A stretch of 64,000 nucleotides of DNA, from assembly GCA_963277665.1 (NCBI GenBank), contig OY728133.1, positions 390,551,962 through 390,615,961 on the forward strand, in the 5' to 3' direction. The notes under the pieces were generated by a model, which saw only the letters and a program-made list of their open reading frames with translations, was not told the origin of the DNA and ran no database searches. The DNA comes from Viscum album. Its lineage: Eukaryota > Streptophyta > Magnoliopsida > Santalales > Viscaceae. Both the position numbers and the translations under genes were made by a program. Below are positions 1 through 12,439 of this stretch, piece by piece. Each line of letters begins with the position of its first letter. Position 1 is the stretch's first letter.

Positions 1-1446
1 TAAAAATGGATGCATGACCATCCTTGAGGGAGAAATTCAATAATGAAAATCTATCGGCCATGAAGGTTGTAAATTGGCACCTCACAGATAATGATTTCAT
101 TTTAAAAATAAAAGAGGGAGAGAGAAAGGAGTTTAAAGATGATTATTACATTAACATAATATCATTAAATTATATATATTATAATGTAATTTTCATGATC
201 ATTTGTACATAGGAGGTGATGAGAGTATAAAAAAATAAATAACTTGAAAAGAAAATAAAAGGAAGTGGAAGAGGACTTTGCCTCTTGAATACTCCTCCTT
301 GAGAACCTCCTTAAGGAAAGGGGTTTTGTACTTTTGGTAAGACCAAGAGCTCCTGGACATGTATAAGGACTAGGAAAGTGGGATTTTTTCAGACTTTTAT
401 AACATTCAAGGTTTAGAGGAGTGAGGAGGAGAAGGGGGTGAGGGGTAGTTTTTTAGTGGATCAGAGGGGAGATTTCTCATTATTTAATTCATTATTTTAT
501 TATATTTCTCAAAATAAGAAATAGTGTTTATTCTTGTGAATAAATATATTAATTGCTTCATGTGAGTTATAACCAATGGTTCTTACATCATTCATGGCTC
601 TATTAATAGTGTATTTAACTTATAATGCATATATACCGTAAATTACCGTATTTTCCTATTCATCAAAAATTCAAGTATTTCAGAAAAATCGCATAAATTA
701 TCCATAAATTTTTTTTGATGCGAAGAATCCAAAAATTAACTCTTTTTTATGAAAATAATTTTATAAATATGAAAATTTTAATTTTTTATTAAAATCATAA
801 TTTACTCAAAAAATACAGATTTTAAATTTATAACTCATTTTATAACACTCTGAAAATTTAAATAAGGTCTCACAAAATTATACTAAAATCATAATACAAA
901 AAAATATTAATTTATAAATAAATTTTATGAAAATAAAATTTCTTTTGAATCGTTATATAAATTATAAAATTAGAAATAAATATTTACATTTTATAAAAAT
1001 ACTAATACTTAATTAATAATTTCTAAAAGATTTATTTAACATAATTAAATAATAATTTTATATATAAGATGACTAAATTTTTTTATACATTTATTGGTGA
1101 TTTTACCATTCATTTGGCCAGTTTACTATTCATAATGGTCATATTACTTTTCATAAGGGTAATATTACTATTCAAAAGGGTCAAGTCATTATTCACCAAA
1201 AAATTTAGTTTATCCTATGTGACTCTAAATATATTAATGATCACAATTTCGTATGTGTATTTTTCAAAATTCGATTCACATGAGTGGAAAAATTATGTTT
1301 AATGTCTAGGTTATAACTATTTTGTTTACATAATTATAATAACAGTGTGCTGTTTCACATTGACTCAATGTTGTGTTCACTATAAGCTATCTAATGAATT
1401 TAAATTATTTATGAAGAAACATACCATAAATATTTGGGGTGTTATA
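1..1446 (-). repeat. Partial LTR, TATAACACCCC family, inserted in element A
   Basis: Read on the minus strand, this stretch starts at 1446 with TATAACACCCCAAATA and can be followed alongside the plus-strand solo LTR at 38719-41558. Shared landmarks, in the same order, are the ACCATA start region, the TTAAATTCATTAGATAG box, the run of GAATAGTAA repeats and the GAAATACTTGAATTTTT / GGTAAT / GATGTAAGAA blocks. The copy runs off the left window edge, so its other end and target duplication cannot be seen. At 1447 the sequence switches at once to a plus-strand retrotransposon reading frame, so the LTR was inserted into that element. No protein is encoded; short frames here are chance. It may be a solo LTR or one end of a larger element. 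Confidence 0.75.
1095..1205 (-). repeat. About 20-bp tandem array inside the LTR
   Basis: About five imperfect units of roughly 20 bp, each built around a minus-strand core like CTTATGAATAGTAA, with substitutions such as CCATTATGAATAGTAA and CTTTTGAATAGTAA. The equivalent place in the solo LTR at 38940-39060 holds the same kind of array, so it belongs to the LTR family. Confidence 0.6.
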
Positions 1447-2045
1447 GTTGTTTCATGGGAACAACCCCAAAAGGTTTTTGATATCCACATCTTTATGGGT
1501 TTAGTGGGTTATTATTAGAGGTTTATCCAAGACTTTCCCCATTTGGTAGCACCTCTTTCCGGCTTGACCAAGAAGGGGGTTATATTTCATTGGTCTAGGC
1601 ATGTGATAATTCATTCCATGTTCTAAAGAAGCATTTGACTATCGCACTGGTATTGATCTTACCTAGGCCATTTTAGAAGTATACAGTGCTTTATGACACT
1701 TTTGGGATCACTCATGGAGAAGTGTTGATCCAGGGAGATCGAGTTATATCATATGGGTCTTGGCAGTTGAGGCCACATGAATGAAATTACCCTACGTGAA
1801 ACCTAAATCTTGTTGCAGTTGTTTATTCCTTGAAGTGATGGTGGAATTATATTTTGGGTGAGAAGTTTTCTATGAGTACTAATCACAAGAGCTTAAATTA
1901 TATCTTTTTCAAGTGACACTTGAATCTATGGTATTTGATATGGGTTGAGTATATGTATTCATTCAAATTTGCACTATCATATACACCTAGTAAGGGAAAC
2001 ATTTTTTGTGACACTTTAGGTAGAAAAACTTGGGATTGGGTAGTT
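1447..2045 (+). pseudogene. RT C-terminus and RNase H of element A (decayed)
   Basis: The frame opens at the very first base after the LTR junction with the conserved RT-to-RNase H connection: WEQP, then FMGLVGYY, RFIQDF, APLSGLTKKGV. An RNase H domain follows in pieces. I can see a YSALYDTFG stretch where the catalytic YSDAS motif should lie, GDRVISYGSWQLRPHE, then LVAVVYSLK, GEKF and TNHKSLNYIFF. These are the usual landmarks of plant gypsy RNase H, in the right order. Several in-frame stops and at least one frameshift are present, and the first catalytic aspartate is not legible. The enzyme would have removed the RNA strand of the cDNA hybrid during reverse transcription. The domain assignment is secure; function is lost. 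Confidence 0.8.
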
Positions 2046-2195
2046 CAAGAGTCTATTTATTAGTGGAAGATGATAACTTTTCTATCTAAGATGCATGTTT
2101 TGGTTTAGTGGATCCTAGATAATATGACTCTCATGTCAATTTCAGTAGAGTATACACTTTTGAGATGAATTAGATAGATATATAATGAGGCACTA

Positions 2196-3400
2196 ATGTG
2201 TTTGGACTTAAGGGAAATCCTTGAAGCATGGGAGTCACCTTCAGATTGGACCATAGATGAGGATGATATCATATTTGTTAGGAATTTGGTTGTTGTTCCT
2301 GTCAGCATGTGGGAGGAGTTGATGCATGAATTTCATGCATCCAAGTGGGTGGTACATCCAGGTGTGACAAAAATGTACTATGACCTATGATGATAGTTTT
2401 GGTGGACGAGCATGAAAAAGGATATTGTAGGTTTCCTGACATGATGCTACACCTTTCAACAAGTGAAGGATGATCATCAACGACATGGTGATTTACTACA
2501 ACTGTTGTCTATTACGGAATGGAATTGGGATAACATTACTATAGACTTTTTAGTCGGTCTCCTAAGGATGGATTGGAAGAATGACATTATTTGGGTATTT
2601 GTGGATAGCTTTATAAAGGTAGCACAATCATTACCTATACGGGAGTCTTTCTCAGTGGATCAGTTGGGAGTTATGTACGTTTAGAAGATAGGCTTTATGT
2701 ACTAGGTTCCACAAAGTATAGTTTCAATTCATGACTCAAATTTTACTATGCACTTCTAGAAGATCTTGTAGAAGGTTCTTGGAACACAAGTTTTACTAAG
2801 TACTAAATTCCACCCATAGAAATATGGGTATTCAGAATATGCTATACAGGTTCTTGATGATATGATTAGAGAATGTATTATAAACTTTGGTGGGTCTTTG
2901 TAGAATCACCTTTCACTGGTGGAGTTCACCTATAACAACAATTATCAGGTGACTATTCATATGAAACCATACAAGTATCTTTATGGTAGGCTATAAAGAT
3001 CGCTTCTATGCTGGATGGAGGCAGGTGAGTCAAAGATATTGGGACTGAGACTTGTACAGGAAACATTGAATAAAGTTTAGATGATTTAGAAGAATATGGA
3101 TATGGATCAGGGTTGGAAAAATCCATATTATAATATATGTCTATTACCCCAAGAGTTTATCGGGGGTTGCCATTTGTTTATTTGGGTGTCACCAAGATTG
3201 GGTCACTATAGGAATTAGAGGCAGGTAAAGGTTGTGCACAGTTTTGTTGGGACGTTTGAGGTTGTGGAGAGAATCAAGACAGGGGAGTACCTATTGAATT
3301 TTAAATAGAGGTATAGTTATATGTATGTTGTTTTTCATGTATCACAACTAAAATGGTATCATCCTTACCCTTATCTTGTGATTGATGCAGATGGTGTTGA
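2196..3400 (+). pseudogene. Integrase of element A (decayed)
   Basis: The longest clean stretch, 2196-2390, ends in HPGVTKMYYDL, the conserved histidine part of the integrase H2C2 zinc-binding domain. The second open stretch, 2463-2684, starts after the cysteine pair (degenerate) and contains WNWDNITIDFLVGL; its aspartate near 2544 is the first residue of the DDE catalytic triad. HDSNF near 2730 stands where the second aspartate motif belongs, and a Ser-Glu near 2830 where the glutamate motif belongs. Downstream are EFTYNNNYQ, LYGR, WMEAGESK and FHVSQLKWYHPYP, the usual C-terminal landmarks. Stops and frameshifts split the gene. The enzyme would have joined element cDNA to host DNA. Integrase identity is very likely. 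Confidence 0.85.
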
Positions 3401-3429
3401 TCTTGAGACTGATGAATCCTTTAATGAGA

Positions 3430-3565
3430 ATCAAATACGTGTTTTAGATCATAGTGAGAAGGTGTTATGGGGAAAGTCCATGATGTTAGTTTAAGTATTT
3501 TAGAAACAAGAGCATGTTCAGGAGGAAAAATGGGAGAGATAATTGAATATGTGGGCTTAGTAACC
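3430..3565 (+). pseudogene. Chromodomain remnant of element A
   Basis: Directly after the integrase C-terminus comes VLDHSEKVLWGKSMMLV, then a stop-broken HVQEEKWER. This matches the layout of chromovirus chromodomains, where a basic strand with an I/M-P/M-L-V-K-V core is followed by an E-E/A-T/K-W-E helix. In living elements this domain binds modified histones and directs integration to heterochromatin. Two stops interrupt it here. It is short and decayed, so the call leans on its position as much as on sequence. Confidence 0.6.
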
Positions 3566-3627
3566 ATATCTTTTGACATCAGAATGTTAGTGATTCTTGG
3601 GAGCACAACTCTAGAAGGAGTTGTTAT

Positions 3628-3640
3628 AAGGTGGGGAGAT
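3628..3640 (+). other. Polypurine tract of element A
   Basis: AAGGTGGGGAGAT lies immediately before the inferred LTR start TATAAGATCCC. Element D has AAGGTGGGGAGAA immediately before its 3' LTR (minus strand). The match in sequence and position supports a plus-strand primer site for reverse transcription in both. Confidence 0.75.
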
Positions 3641-5871
3641 TATAAGATCCCAACCTTTTCTTGAGACATACCAAGCTCATTTTTAGGTACTCTTTTTCCT
3701 TTTTTTTAGTATATCATTTTTGGGTTTTACCTTTGAAAGATTTTGGGTGAAATTAGAGAATTTTTGAAGAAAGAGGGGCAGTGCACGGTTGGGGCATGAT
3801 TTTCCCAAAATGTGTGCATAGGACAAAAAATTGTGTGAACCCAAATATAGGGGATTCACATGGATGTTTCATGCTTTTTCAAACTGTGAACACTTCTAGT
3901 GGTAACTTTGTAACTCACTTAGAGGAGGCCTTCAGTTAGGCACATAGTTAGGGAAAACCATGTGCCCTGTATAGGAAATTGTGAGCACAAAAATCTAAAT
4001 TACCAAAATTTATATTAAAAGGTACCAAACCCCGGGACTTCACCCAATGTTGACCCAACTCAAACCTAATTCATTACTATCATTTTTTGGAATATTCCTA
4101 ATGAATTCCTAGGGCTCTCGAACACCGTTCTTGACAAATCAAAGCCAGGATCGAAGATTTACACCTCTCCTAGTAAGAGATTCTTATTCTGATTAGTTTC
4201 CCCTCTCTCTCCCATATTTATATCATCCTTTGAAGGGATGTTTTCACCAATTTATAGCGGATATATATCAAGGTTACATGTATCTAATCCATTTGATCTT
4301 GGATCTAGATTTCAGATCTAGATCTTATTCTTCATCGTGATCTTGGTTGTTCTGCTTCAATTGGAGATTTCCATTGGTGAGCCTTCATCAATGATCTTGA
4401 GGTAGGTGGTATAAATTTAAATTCCTATAATCATGGTTTAATTATGTGTATGTAATTATGAAATTTAAATTTCCATGATTGGTAAATTGCATTGATTATT
4501 GAATTGATTTAATTTAATTTCCATGTGATAATTATTTGGGTTAAATTAGAGTAATTAAAATTGGTTGAATTGGATTAAATAAATTATTCAATTAATTAAT
4601 GGGATTATTGTGATTGTGAAATAAATGGGATATTGGGCTTGTTTAATTGGTAAATTAATTTTTTTGAATTAATTTACAATAAAGATTATGAGATTATTGG
4701 CTTAACCTAAATGGGTTAATGGGTTTTATGATTAAATTTCAATAAATGGTTTAATGGTGAATTGGTTAAATTAATCCATGTGACTAAAGTGATGAACCAA
4801 GACTAAATTGATAATTTATTAGGTAATAAATGATGATAATGTTTGAAAAGAAGGTTAATGATGCTTAACCTTGATGTTTATGAAATTGTGATATGTGTAA
4901 TATTATGATAATTGTGATTTTGTGATATAAGTGTGTGGTACATGGAAAGATGCCTCAAAAGAGAATATTTCATTTACTGATATGTGTGTGTGGGATATGT
5001 AATGATGCTTAAAATTCCAATATTGATAAAAAAATTTTGGGACACAGACTGATTCTTCAAATACCCATGGGGTGCTAGATATGGCATTCTAGGCCCAAAA
5101 TGTTAGAATTGGACTACGGTTCCAATTGGACATAATATGTGTTGAATTGAAATGTTAATTAATAACCATGGTATTGTGATATTTGATATCCCGTGAAAAT
5201 TGCATAGAGTTTGAAATGGGCTAAAGTAGATATTGAGTGTTTGGGTTTCCTCAGGAACCCAAGGGATTATGTGGTTAAATAAAAAAATAATTGATTATGT
5301 AAATTGTTTACCTTATTTCATTTATTTTATTATTTATACAACTTCATACACTGTTACTGACTAGGTATTGTTTTAGACACCATTGGTGGTGGCCTAATGA
5401 GTTGTACTTACACCCTACTTGGATAGTTTGATCAGTACCTAAATAGACTTCATGGTTTCGGGATGGGATAAGGGTAAGAGCCATATGTTAGATGGCCGAG
5501 TTGGGATGGGGCATGGATGAGGTAACCAGACACGGTGTATGGAACTATTTGGTAGTTTCATTGTGTATTTATTTTGTTTTTTCATTTAACACATAACACG
5601 TACTTAGCATGAAATATCTACTGTTTTGGTTTGGATATTGTATACTTGTTTTAGTCATCATGTGATACTGGTTTTTCATGTTATTAGTTATATCGTTTGT
5701 CTATTCTGGTTTTTTCCATTATTGTGTTGCTTTGATAAAGAGGGTATAGTATCAACATTATTTATATTAGACCCTCGCTACTAGTCGACAACATTTTGTA
5801 TATTGGGAGGCACGCTTGGGGTTATATAACTAACCATCTCGGGGCACTAGTGTGTGGTACTCAGGTCAGAA
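3641..5871 (+). repeat. 3' LTR of element A (right end approximate)
   Basis: It begins TATAAGATCCCAACC right after the polypurine tract; the D-family LTRs begin TGTAATGTCCC. The early part shares the AGGTACTCTT block and the repeated GTGCACGGTTGG-type motifs with the element B LTR at 30221. A block near 5340-5420 (TACTGACT followed by TACTTACACCC) resembles the TACTGAGC...CTCACCC block near the 3' end of the other LTRs in this window. No TGACA-type end is visible; the sequence seems to break at 5871. No coding content. Confidence 0.6.
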
Positions 5872-7662
5872 TGTTACAACCCCTCTTACCAAATTATTAC
5901 ATCATGAATAAAAATTTGGATGCAAATTAATGTAATTCAACATATTTATTTGACAAAATCATCTTTTTAATTAAAAAATAAAATATAGGAAGATATATTT
6001 TTTTAGAAAATGTATTTTTATACATTAAGTGATTTTATTATTATTTCCAAATAATTCTTAATTGAATGGTTGTTTATATATATTTTTATATTTTTAAAAA
6101 TAATACTATATTCATAATTTAAAATAAATTAAACAAATTTATTTAGATGAAATTTATATAACTATTAAAAAAATTATTTCTTTGAAAACAATTATTTTAG
6201 TTTTATCATGGTGGTTAATCTTTAATCTAAGAAAATTATTTAAAATTCATAAAAATAAAATTATATTGATTAAATAATTTTTAATTATTGATTATAAATA
6301 TAAATTCTATCTTTTAAAATAAAATTAATACATGTATGGAAAATTAAAATAAATATTAACAATAGCACGCGTAAAACCCATTTTTAGAAAAAGTGTATTT
6401 AAAAGAATAAAAAATATGTTTAGAAAAAATTATGAATGATTTTTATTTTCATGAAGGAAATTGGTTTATTATAAAAAAATAAATTTTATTCATCTTTCTA
6501 AGAAATTGAAAAGTGAATTTTACAAAAAAATATTTAATTAAAATAAAAGTCCAAAAAAAATTCTTTTATTGGAAAATATTACTTGAGTCAATAATATATT
6601 AAGCATTGGTTTTATAATTTAATAATAGGATTTCAAAAATATATATATTTACTCCTTTGATGTGCCTTGGTCCATTTAGAAGGTTTTATAAAATTATAGG
6701 TCTTTCTTCTATAAATAAATGTTATAGTTTTGGTAAAAATTGTATCTTTCATTATTCACATAAAAATCAACAATTTCATAAAAACCCAAAATTTTCATCT
6801 TAAGATAATATAAATTTGAAAAGTTAAAATATGAATTATATTTAGTTAAAATTTAATTCTAACATTTTAAACTTTTAAATATACTCATGAATAATTTCTC
6901 TTTATATTTTTCATTTTTTGATAGTTCAAGATATGGTGTTTACTTAATATAGTAGGGTCTTAGGTATTAAAATCCAACTATCATCCCTACCTCAACTAGA
7001 TCCCCCACACATCATGTGATCAACCTAAAATTATACGTAAGTTTTTCATGCACCATTTTTCAAATTTAAAGGTTTCCAAAATACATCTCAATGTGGTCTC
7101 ACAAAGTTCCCCCAGTATAATCTATCATATATGTGTATGCATGAGGAAAATAAATAAACATGTCACACAAGTGTGTCAAACATCATGTGCTAACTAGGAA
7201 ACTAAAACTCTATATGCATCAGTTCATCATGTGATAACCAGGGAATCATGACACCTGATAATAACTAATTTGGCTCCATGTGGGAATTTTTTCATCTAAT
7301 TCAATGACCCCCTACCTGAAGGAACAAGGTATGGTATCATGTCCAAGGCCTCAACCCACTACCCTAAGGAATAGATAATGACCCTACATCTAAATCCAAA
7401 TACACTAACTTATCACTCATGGTACGATCCATTTTCTATATCTTATGTGATGCCACTTCCCATCCATCTCACTCGGGGTGGTCCATTATCATGACCCAAG
7501 CCTACATAAGGAAGGGTATTGACACAATCTTACTCAAAAAATTTCCCAATTCATGAACATGAGGAATATATCTCAGCCACTATAACATATATATTTTAAA
7601 CATGAAATGTTATGAAATATATCTAGTAAAATTTTAATAGTCGGGTACTAAGACGGTGTGAG
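5872..7662 (-). repeat. Probable decayed LTR, minus strand
   Basis: On the minus strand this ends GAGGGGTTGTAACA at 5872, a plausible LTR terminus (compare GGGGTTGGGGAGTCACA of the solo LTR). The part around 7140-7560 reads in reverse like LTR U5 DNA. The start near 7662 (TCTCACACCGTC on the minus strand) is a guess, and the 5 bp outside the left end (CAGAA) do not recur there. 5880-6950 is plain AT-rich DNA with nothing recognisable. Confidence 0.3.
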
Positions 7663-9679
7663 ATTTAGAGGATTAATGAGTCCCAAATTGATATTTTAAA
7701 AATATTAAATATATTGATATCACATGCACACAATTTTCATGAAAAATGGTATAACTATATACAATAGTCTCGAATCAAAAATATGAGACCTATGTTGTGT
7801 TTAGAATGTGGTTTTTACCCTAAGTGTGACAAAAATCATTATCTACATCATCTGTTTGTAAAAATGTTGTTGTCAGCACAAATAATAAGTAAATAAATTT
7901 ATTTATTTATTTTATTATGTTTCAAAGGACTGACCTAACCCTCTCTTATTGAAACCTAATTATAATAAGATTTCAAGACTAGATGAATAATCATATAATT
8001 TGATAGGGGATCCAGTGGATTATCTCTTATGGAATCATGCTTTAACAATTAGTACACCAACGGAGTTGTAGATCTTGCCAGCGATAATGGAACGAACCCC
8101 ATCTTCATCAAATATTGATCCAATCTTAACATAGGATTCTTAATTTATGAGGATTTATTCCTAATTATTTATCCCATGTTAAAAGTGGTTAAATTACTCT
8201 AACAATAATTGATATGTGGATCAATGGTTGATATTGAAGATAATGTTTTGATGTTGCATTGTAAATCTCTCTTCATTTTTTGATTATACAATAATAGATT
8301 GAGACAGAAATAAACAAAGTAAAAGGTACATTCCTTATGTGATTGTTTTATTTATTTCTATTACCATTCTTTATGAATTCATCATCATTATTCGGTTTTT
8401 TCTATGGTTCATCAAATACCCGATAATCAATTGTTTCACACCAGTTCTTCAGTGCAACGTATTGATATCAAGGTTGCAGGATCTAGATTAGAAGATGGGA
8501 TCAAACTATAGTAGTGATAGAGATGGATAAATATTGTATTGGAAACATTCATGCATGGTTGTACATTTTTTAAATGACATGGTTCTATGGGGAAAATTTC
8601 TAGGCCATCCAAAATTCTACAATTCATCCACTGGAACTGGTGAGGCTTGATTGACCAAGATCTGCAATCTTCAAGCAAGATTAGTGGTGGATCTAAAGGC
8701 AGTGGTAGTGTAAATAGTATATGCATAAAGATCCATGGTTTCTAGAAAATAATTCACTACATGATATATAATCATGAGATACATTTCATGTGGCACCCTG
8801 TCTATGGTTCTAGGGTTTCTATAGAGAAGACAGTATCACATGAAATGTGACATCTGTCACACATCATGTGACTCAACCTGGTGAATTTTCATGTACCATT
8901 AGGTACATAAGGGTGGCTAGAGTACATATTTTGATTAGTGTACTTGGTGATAGATAGAGTACACGTGATAATCTATATACATAGATCCATCCACAACACA
9001 TGGGATGAGCCATGTACTCGAACATATTCAGAACAAATGGGAACATCCTAGTGTACATAGGAAGGGGATGGGGACACGGGATGACCTGGGGAAATCAAGA
9101 CATGTCTTATATTACTAGTACACACATTGAAATTTTCCTAGAGATGTTTGAGTCTCATGTTCCCTTCAGTATGGACAAGTTTTTTTAGGGTGTGTTCCCT
9201 TGATCCATCCATATGAGGGTATAGTTTGTCATTACATCTTTAGTAGAGGATTGTGATCTTCTCTAAGGGATTTGTATCGAATAGTGTTCTTGGTTTCACC
9301 CCCCCCCCCCCCCATGGCCCTGGGTGGTACTATATCATCTTCTACCCTAAGTGGGGTTCTAGGAATTGGTGTGACCAATATACATAGTTTTTGAACCCCA
9401 ATTCATCAGGTTAACCCATTTAAGGTTTTTGGTGTCCCCTAGAGACTTAGGTGTGATCCCCTATCTATGTATTTATCCCTTAAGAATCCATGTGCATACA
9501 TATTCATGGTGATACCCAATAATAATGACATATCAAATTAATTTAATCGATTCTATCAGAACCATGGGGTGAGTTCTCCCAATAAAGTGTTACTATGAAC
9601 TCTCGAGCAGAATATTAAGTTGGCAACACGGTTGTGACCTTACCTTAAGACTTTTATCTATTATGAGTATATCTAGGTA
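7663..9679. other. Unassigned stretch, probably decayed LTR DNA
   Basis: I see no gene. The right part should include the front of the 5' LTR of element C, given the 2.7 kb length of its relatives, but I could not place a start. A short block at 8850-8905 (CACATCATGTGACTCAACCT...TTTTCATGTACC) resembles 7005-7055 in the preceding stretch. A run of 15 C lies at 9299-9313. Confidence 0.3.
9299..9313 (+). repeat. Run of 15 C
   Basis: Uninterrupted C run in the presumed 5' LTR of element C. Confidence 0.95.
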
Positions 9680-10259
9680 TTTTTTTACATGTATTATGTT
9701 ATAATTGACATATCCCTATGATGAGTTAACTACTATCTTTATTCTTTATTATTATTGAATTTGGGGTGTCCTACTATGTATAGTTATTCTCACCCCTACA
9801 TGGGCTCTTCCTACACATCTCATGTTTTATGTAGATGATTTTCCATTTGATGGGGTTCTTGGTGGACCATGAGTGGATGAAACTTAGTTCATGCTAGATA
9901 GATCGTGGTTCATACCATGAGCCACATTTTAGTATAGTCCAATCTTTCTATAAGGTTGGACTTTACATTTTTTTTGTGGGCTTGTATTTAGCCCTTTCTC
10001 GTTTTCCAGTACTTATTCATCATACTTTGAATGTGATATTTAGATGTATGCATTCATTAGTATCAGTTATATTTACTTTCTTAGTATTTTATGGGATAGG
10101 ATATGTGTGTGTGTTGGTATCTTATGTGGATACCCACTATGTGAGTGTTATTCATACTTAGCACTAGTTTCTAGCCCCTATCCTATTGTAGGCAGCCTTG
10201 TGGTAGTCACACTCAGATTATTGTCAGCTAGGTGGGACTTAGTGGGTCAGGTTGTGATA
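9680..10259 (+). repeat. 3' part of the 5' LTR of element C
   Basis: This part matches the D-family LTR end in order: a TCTCACCCC block near 9790, a long AT-rich stretch, CTAGCCCCTATCC near 10173, CACACTCAGATT, then GGGTCAGGTTGTGATA ending at 10259. In D the same region reads GCTATCCCCTGGCC ... GGTTTGTGACA. Three bases after the end comes a primer-binding site, which fixes the LTR boundary. Confidence 0.65.
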
Positions 10260-10262
10260 GAG

Positions 10263-10274
10263 TGATATAAAAGG
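10263..10274 (+). other. Primer-binding site of element C (degenerate)
   Basis: TGATATAAAAGG stands three bases (GAG) after the LTR end GTTGTGATA. In element D the arrangement is GTGACA, GAG, TGGTATCAG. The site is a mutated copy of the initiator Met tRNA primer site TGGTATCAGAGC. Confidence 0.55.
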
Positions 10275-10739
10275 GCTTCATTTTAGGATTGGAGTATAGA
10301 TATTTCTCTAGATATAAAATTAGTTTGGGTTTTATGGAAATAGTGTTAAGTGTTTCGAGTTCATCTTTCAGGATAGGGACTCCAATGTTGGTGTGGTGGC
10401 TAACATATCCATTCACTAGGACTATCACCACCTTCTTGTTGACTATGTACATGTAGGAACGTGTTTTATGGAAACATTGATACATTCATCATGTAGGAAT
10501 GATTTTTGGTTTCTATTTCCTTATTGATCTAGCTCATTGGATATACTCACTGATCGTAGTACATCTTCTCTATTTCATGATTCCTCCATGACAATTTCTA
10601 GCAAGGATTCAGCAAAAGGATCTTGAGGAAGATCCTATTAGTGATGATTCTTTGATATAGATACATTTTCATAAGATGGTACCTCTGGGTGGTTTTCCAT
10701 CTATAACTCCACTCATCGACTAGCATATGGTACTAGCAG

Positions 10740-11140
10740 TACCAATGGATGAGGTGCATAGGATAAGCGTGTTTTGTGAGTTTCAACATCAGTGGCCCCT
10801 TAGGTTTGAGGGAGATCTATACCCCCACGTATCTTAGGATTATCTTGAGGTGTTTACGTGATTTTTTCACCTCATCATTCCACCTAAAAAATAGATGGAG
10901 GTCCTGGAAGTATGTCTAATTCATGGATCTATAGGGATATAGTGGAGCCAAGTGGAATTATCTTATTGAAATATAACTCCTTCATGGATAGAGTTTTTGA
11001 TCATTTTCAAAGAGCATTTTTCTCTAGCTGCATTATGGGTTGTATGAATCTAGTATACTCTGAAGCTTATGCATGGAAGCATGACTGTTTCTGAGTATTC
11101 ATTGAGGTTTATTAACCTCTCAAGATAATTGATGGATGTG
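10740..11140 (+). pseudogene. gag remnant of element C
   Basis: The translation in broken frames shows EFQHQWPLRFEGDLYPH, then a stop-interrupted WxEVLEVCLI and FxEHFSL region, and finally the clearest motif, GSMTVSEYSLRFINLSR near 11075-11125. In living plant gypsy gags a G-x-M-T/S-V-x-E-Y...F..L stretch sits at the end of the capsid-like domain. The product would have formed the particle shell. Stops interrupt every frame. The call is of moderate strength and is helped by its place between primer-binding site and RT. Confidence 0.5.
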
Positions 11141-12439
11141 GTTTGAGATCTATTATTTTATGAATTGAACTTTGAGAAAGTAATATTCTTAGAAATATGG
11201 GTTAGTGTAATACCTATACAAATCTCTACCTATGTTTTGTTTCTAGATTGTTCTCTAGTAGTAGATAGATTTTTGGCTGAGCAGACACCAATAGTGGGTT
11301 CCAGTAGTGGTTACATGAGAGCTAAGACTTCAGTATAAGGTAGTCAATGGTATACAAAGGGATCCAAACATGTGATATTTTTTAGAAGGTGATATCAGGA
11401 TATAGGGTATGCATTTTAGGTCTCTTAGGGTGGTTATAGTTATCTTATAGAGAGGAGGTGTTACTATTGTGATGAATGGGGACATTTTATGTGAGATTTT
11501 CTGACCCACCGTATGGTTGATAGGGAGATAGTGGATGGGATACCTAGATAGAGGAAGTGGAAGGAGCATGGAGTTACATAGTTTTTTGTGTGTGTATGGG
11601 GAGTAGGGAGAGAATTTGCAGGTGGAATATGGTTTGACATGTTGCAATCACCACGCCCAGGTGGTTCCCACTAGGATTAGAGAGCTAGTGGATAGGGGTG
11701 AGAGAAGTTGCGGGCAGTGGAGGCCTATGACCCAAGTCTCCAAGGATTATTAGAGGTAAGATATATGTATTTTCTACCTTATCATTAGTTATAATATACA
11801 TGTTCATGATCCACTCATTTCTTTCTACATCCCTAGTATGAGACCTAGATATTCCAGTTAAACCCTTTGCTCAACCTTTATGTGTGGAGACACCTAACAG
11901 AGATGAATCGGTGATCACACAATTTTTCTAATGGTGTGGCATGACCCTTAGAGGATAGAGTTTCTCATGGGAAATCTTTGTATTAGAAATGGGTCCTTAT
12001 TCCATCATCTTAACACATGGAATGGATATAAATAGTTCATGAAAAGATTTACTATTTTAGGTGGTGTATGTGGTGTGTCCATGTAGATAGAATGAGTTTT
12101 TTCTTCATTGGTGAGGAGGAGACCCAAGAATGGAATGATAGACCTGTAAATAGGTGGTTTTAGCTGATTAATCATCAATTTCTTAGCATGACACTTGTAA
12201 TATTATATGTTATGGGCTACTAGCTTCATGTCATGATGAGAAAGTGTGAGGACATACTTCATAAGGGTTTTAGGCTTACCTCATCATAATGGGACATAAT
12301 TTTACATTGAATTGAACCCAAGGAATGGCCTGGTATCTATGAAAACATATCATATTACTTCTATAGAGCTTTGTGAGCTGATGTTGTAGTTGAAATACTT
12401 ATAGAGGAAGGTATCTATGAGACCCAATGTTCCCCCCCC

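Larger units (their letters stand above)
1447..5871 (+). mobile_element. Element A: 5'-truncated Ty3/gypsy chromovirus
   Basis: This is a plus-strand remnant of a chromodomain-bearing Ty3/gypsy retrotransposon. In order it carries the end of the reverse transcriptase with RNase H, the integrase, a chromodomain scrap, a polypurine tract and a 3' LTR. Its left part (gag, protease, most of RT) lies beyond the LTR inserted at 1446 and outside the window. All frames have many stops, so the element is dead. The polypurine tract and LTR start can be matched to those of element D, which puts both in one related Tekay/Del-like group. Its right end is approximate: homology seems to stop at 5871, where TGTTACAACCCC on the plus strand may be the end of another, minus-strand LTR. 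Confidence 0.8.

Noticed and set aside
24..212. Short open frame at the left edge
   Set aside because: It lies on the antisense strand of an LTR copy and ends in AT-rich DNA; no coding signal.
5872..7662. A solo LTR with exact ends
   Set aside because: The left end looks plausible, but the 5 bp outside it (CAGAA) are not repeated at any credible right end, so only a low-confidence LTR-like call is made.
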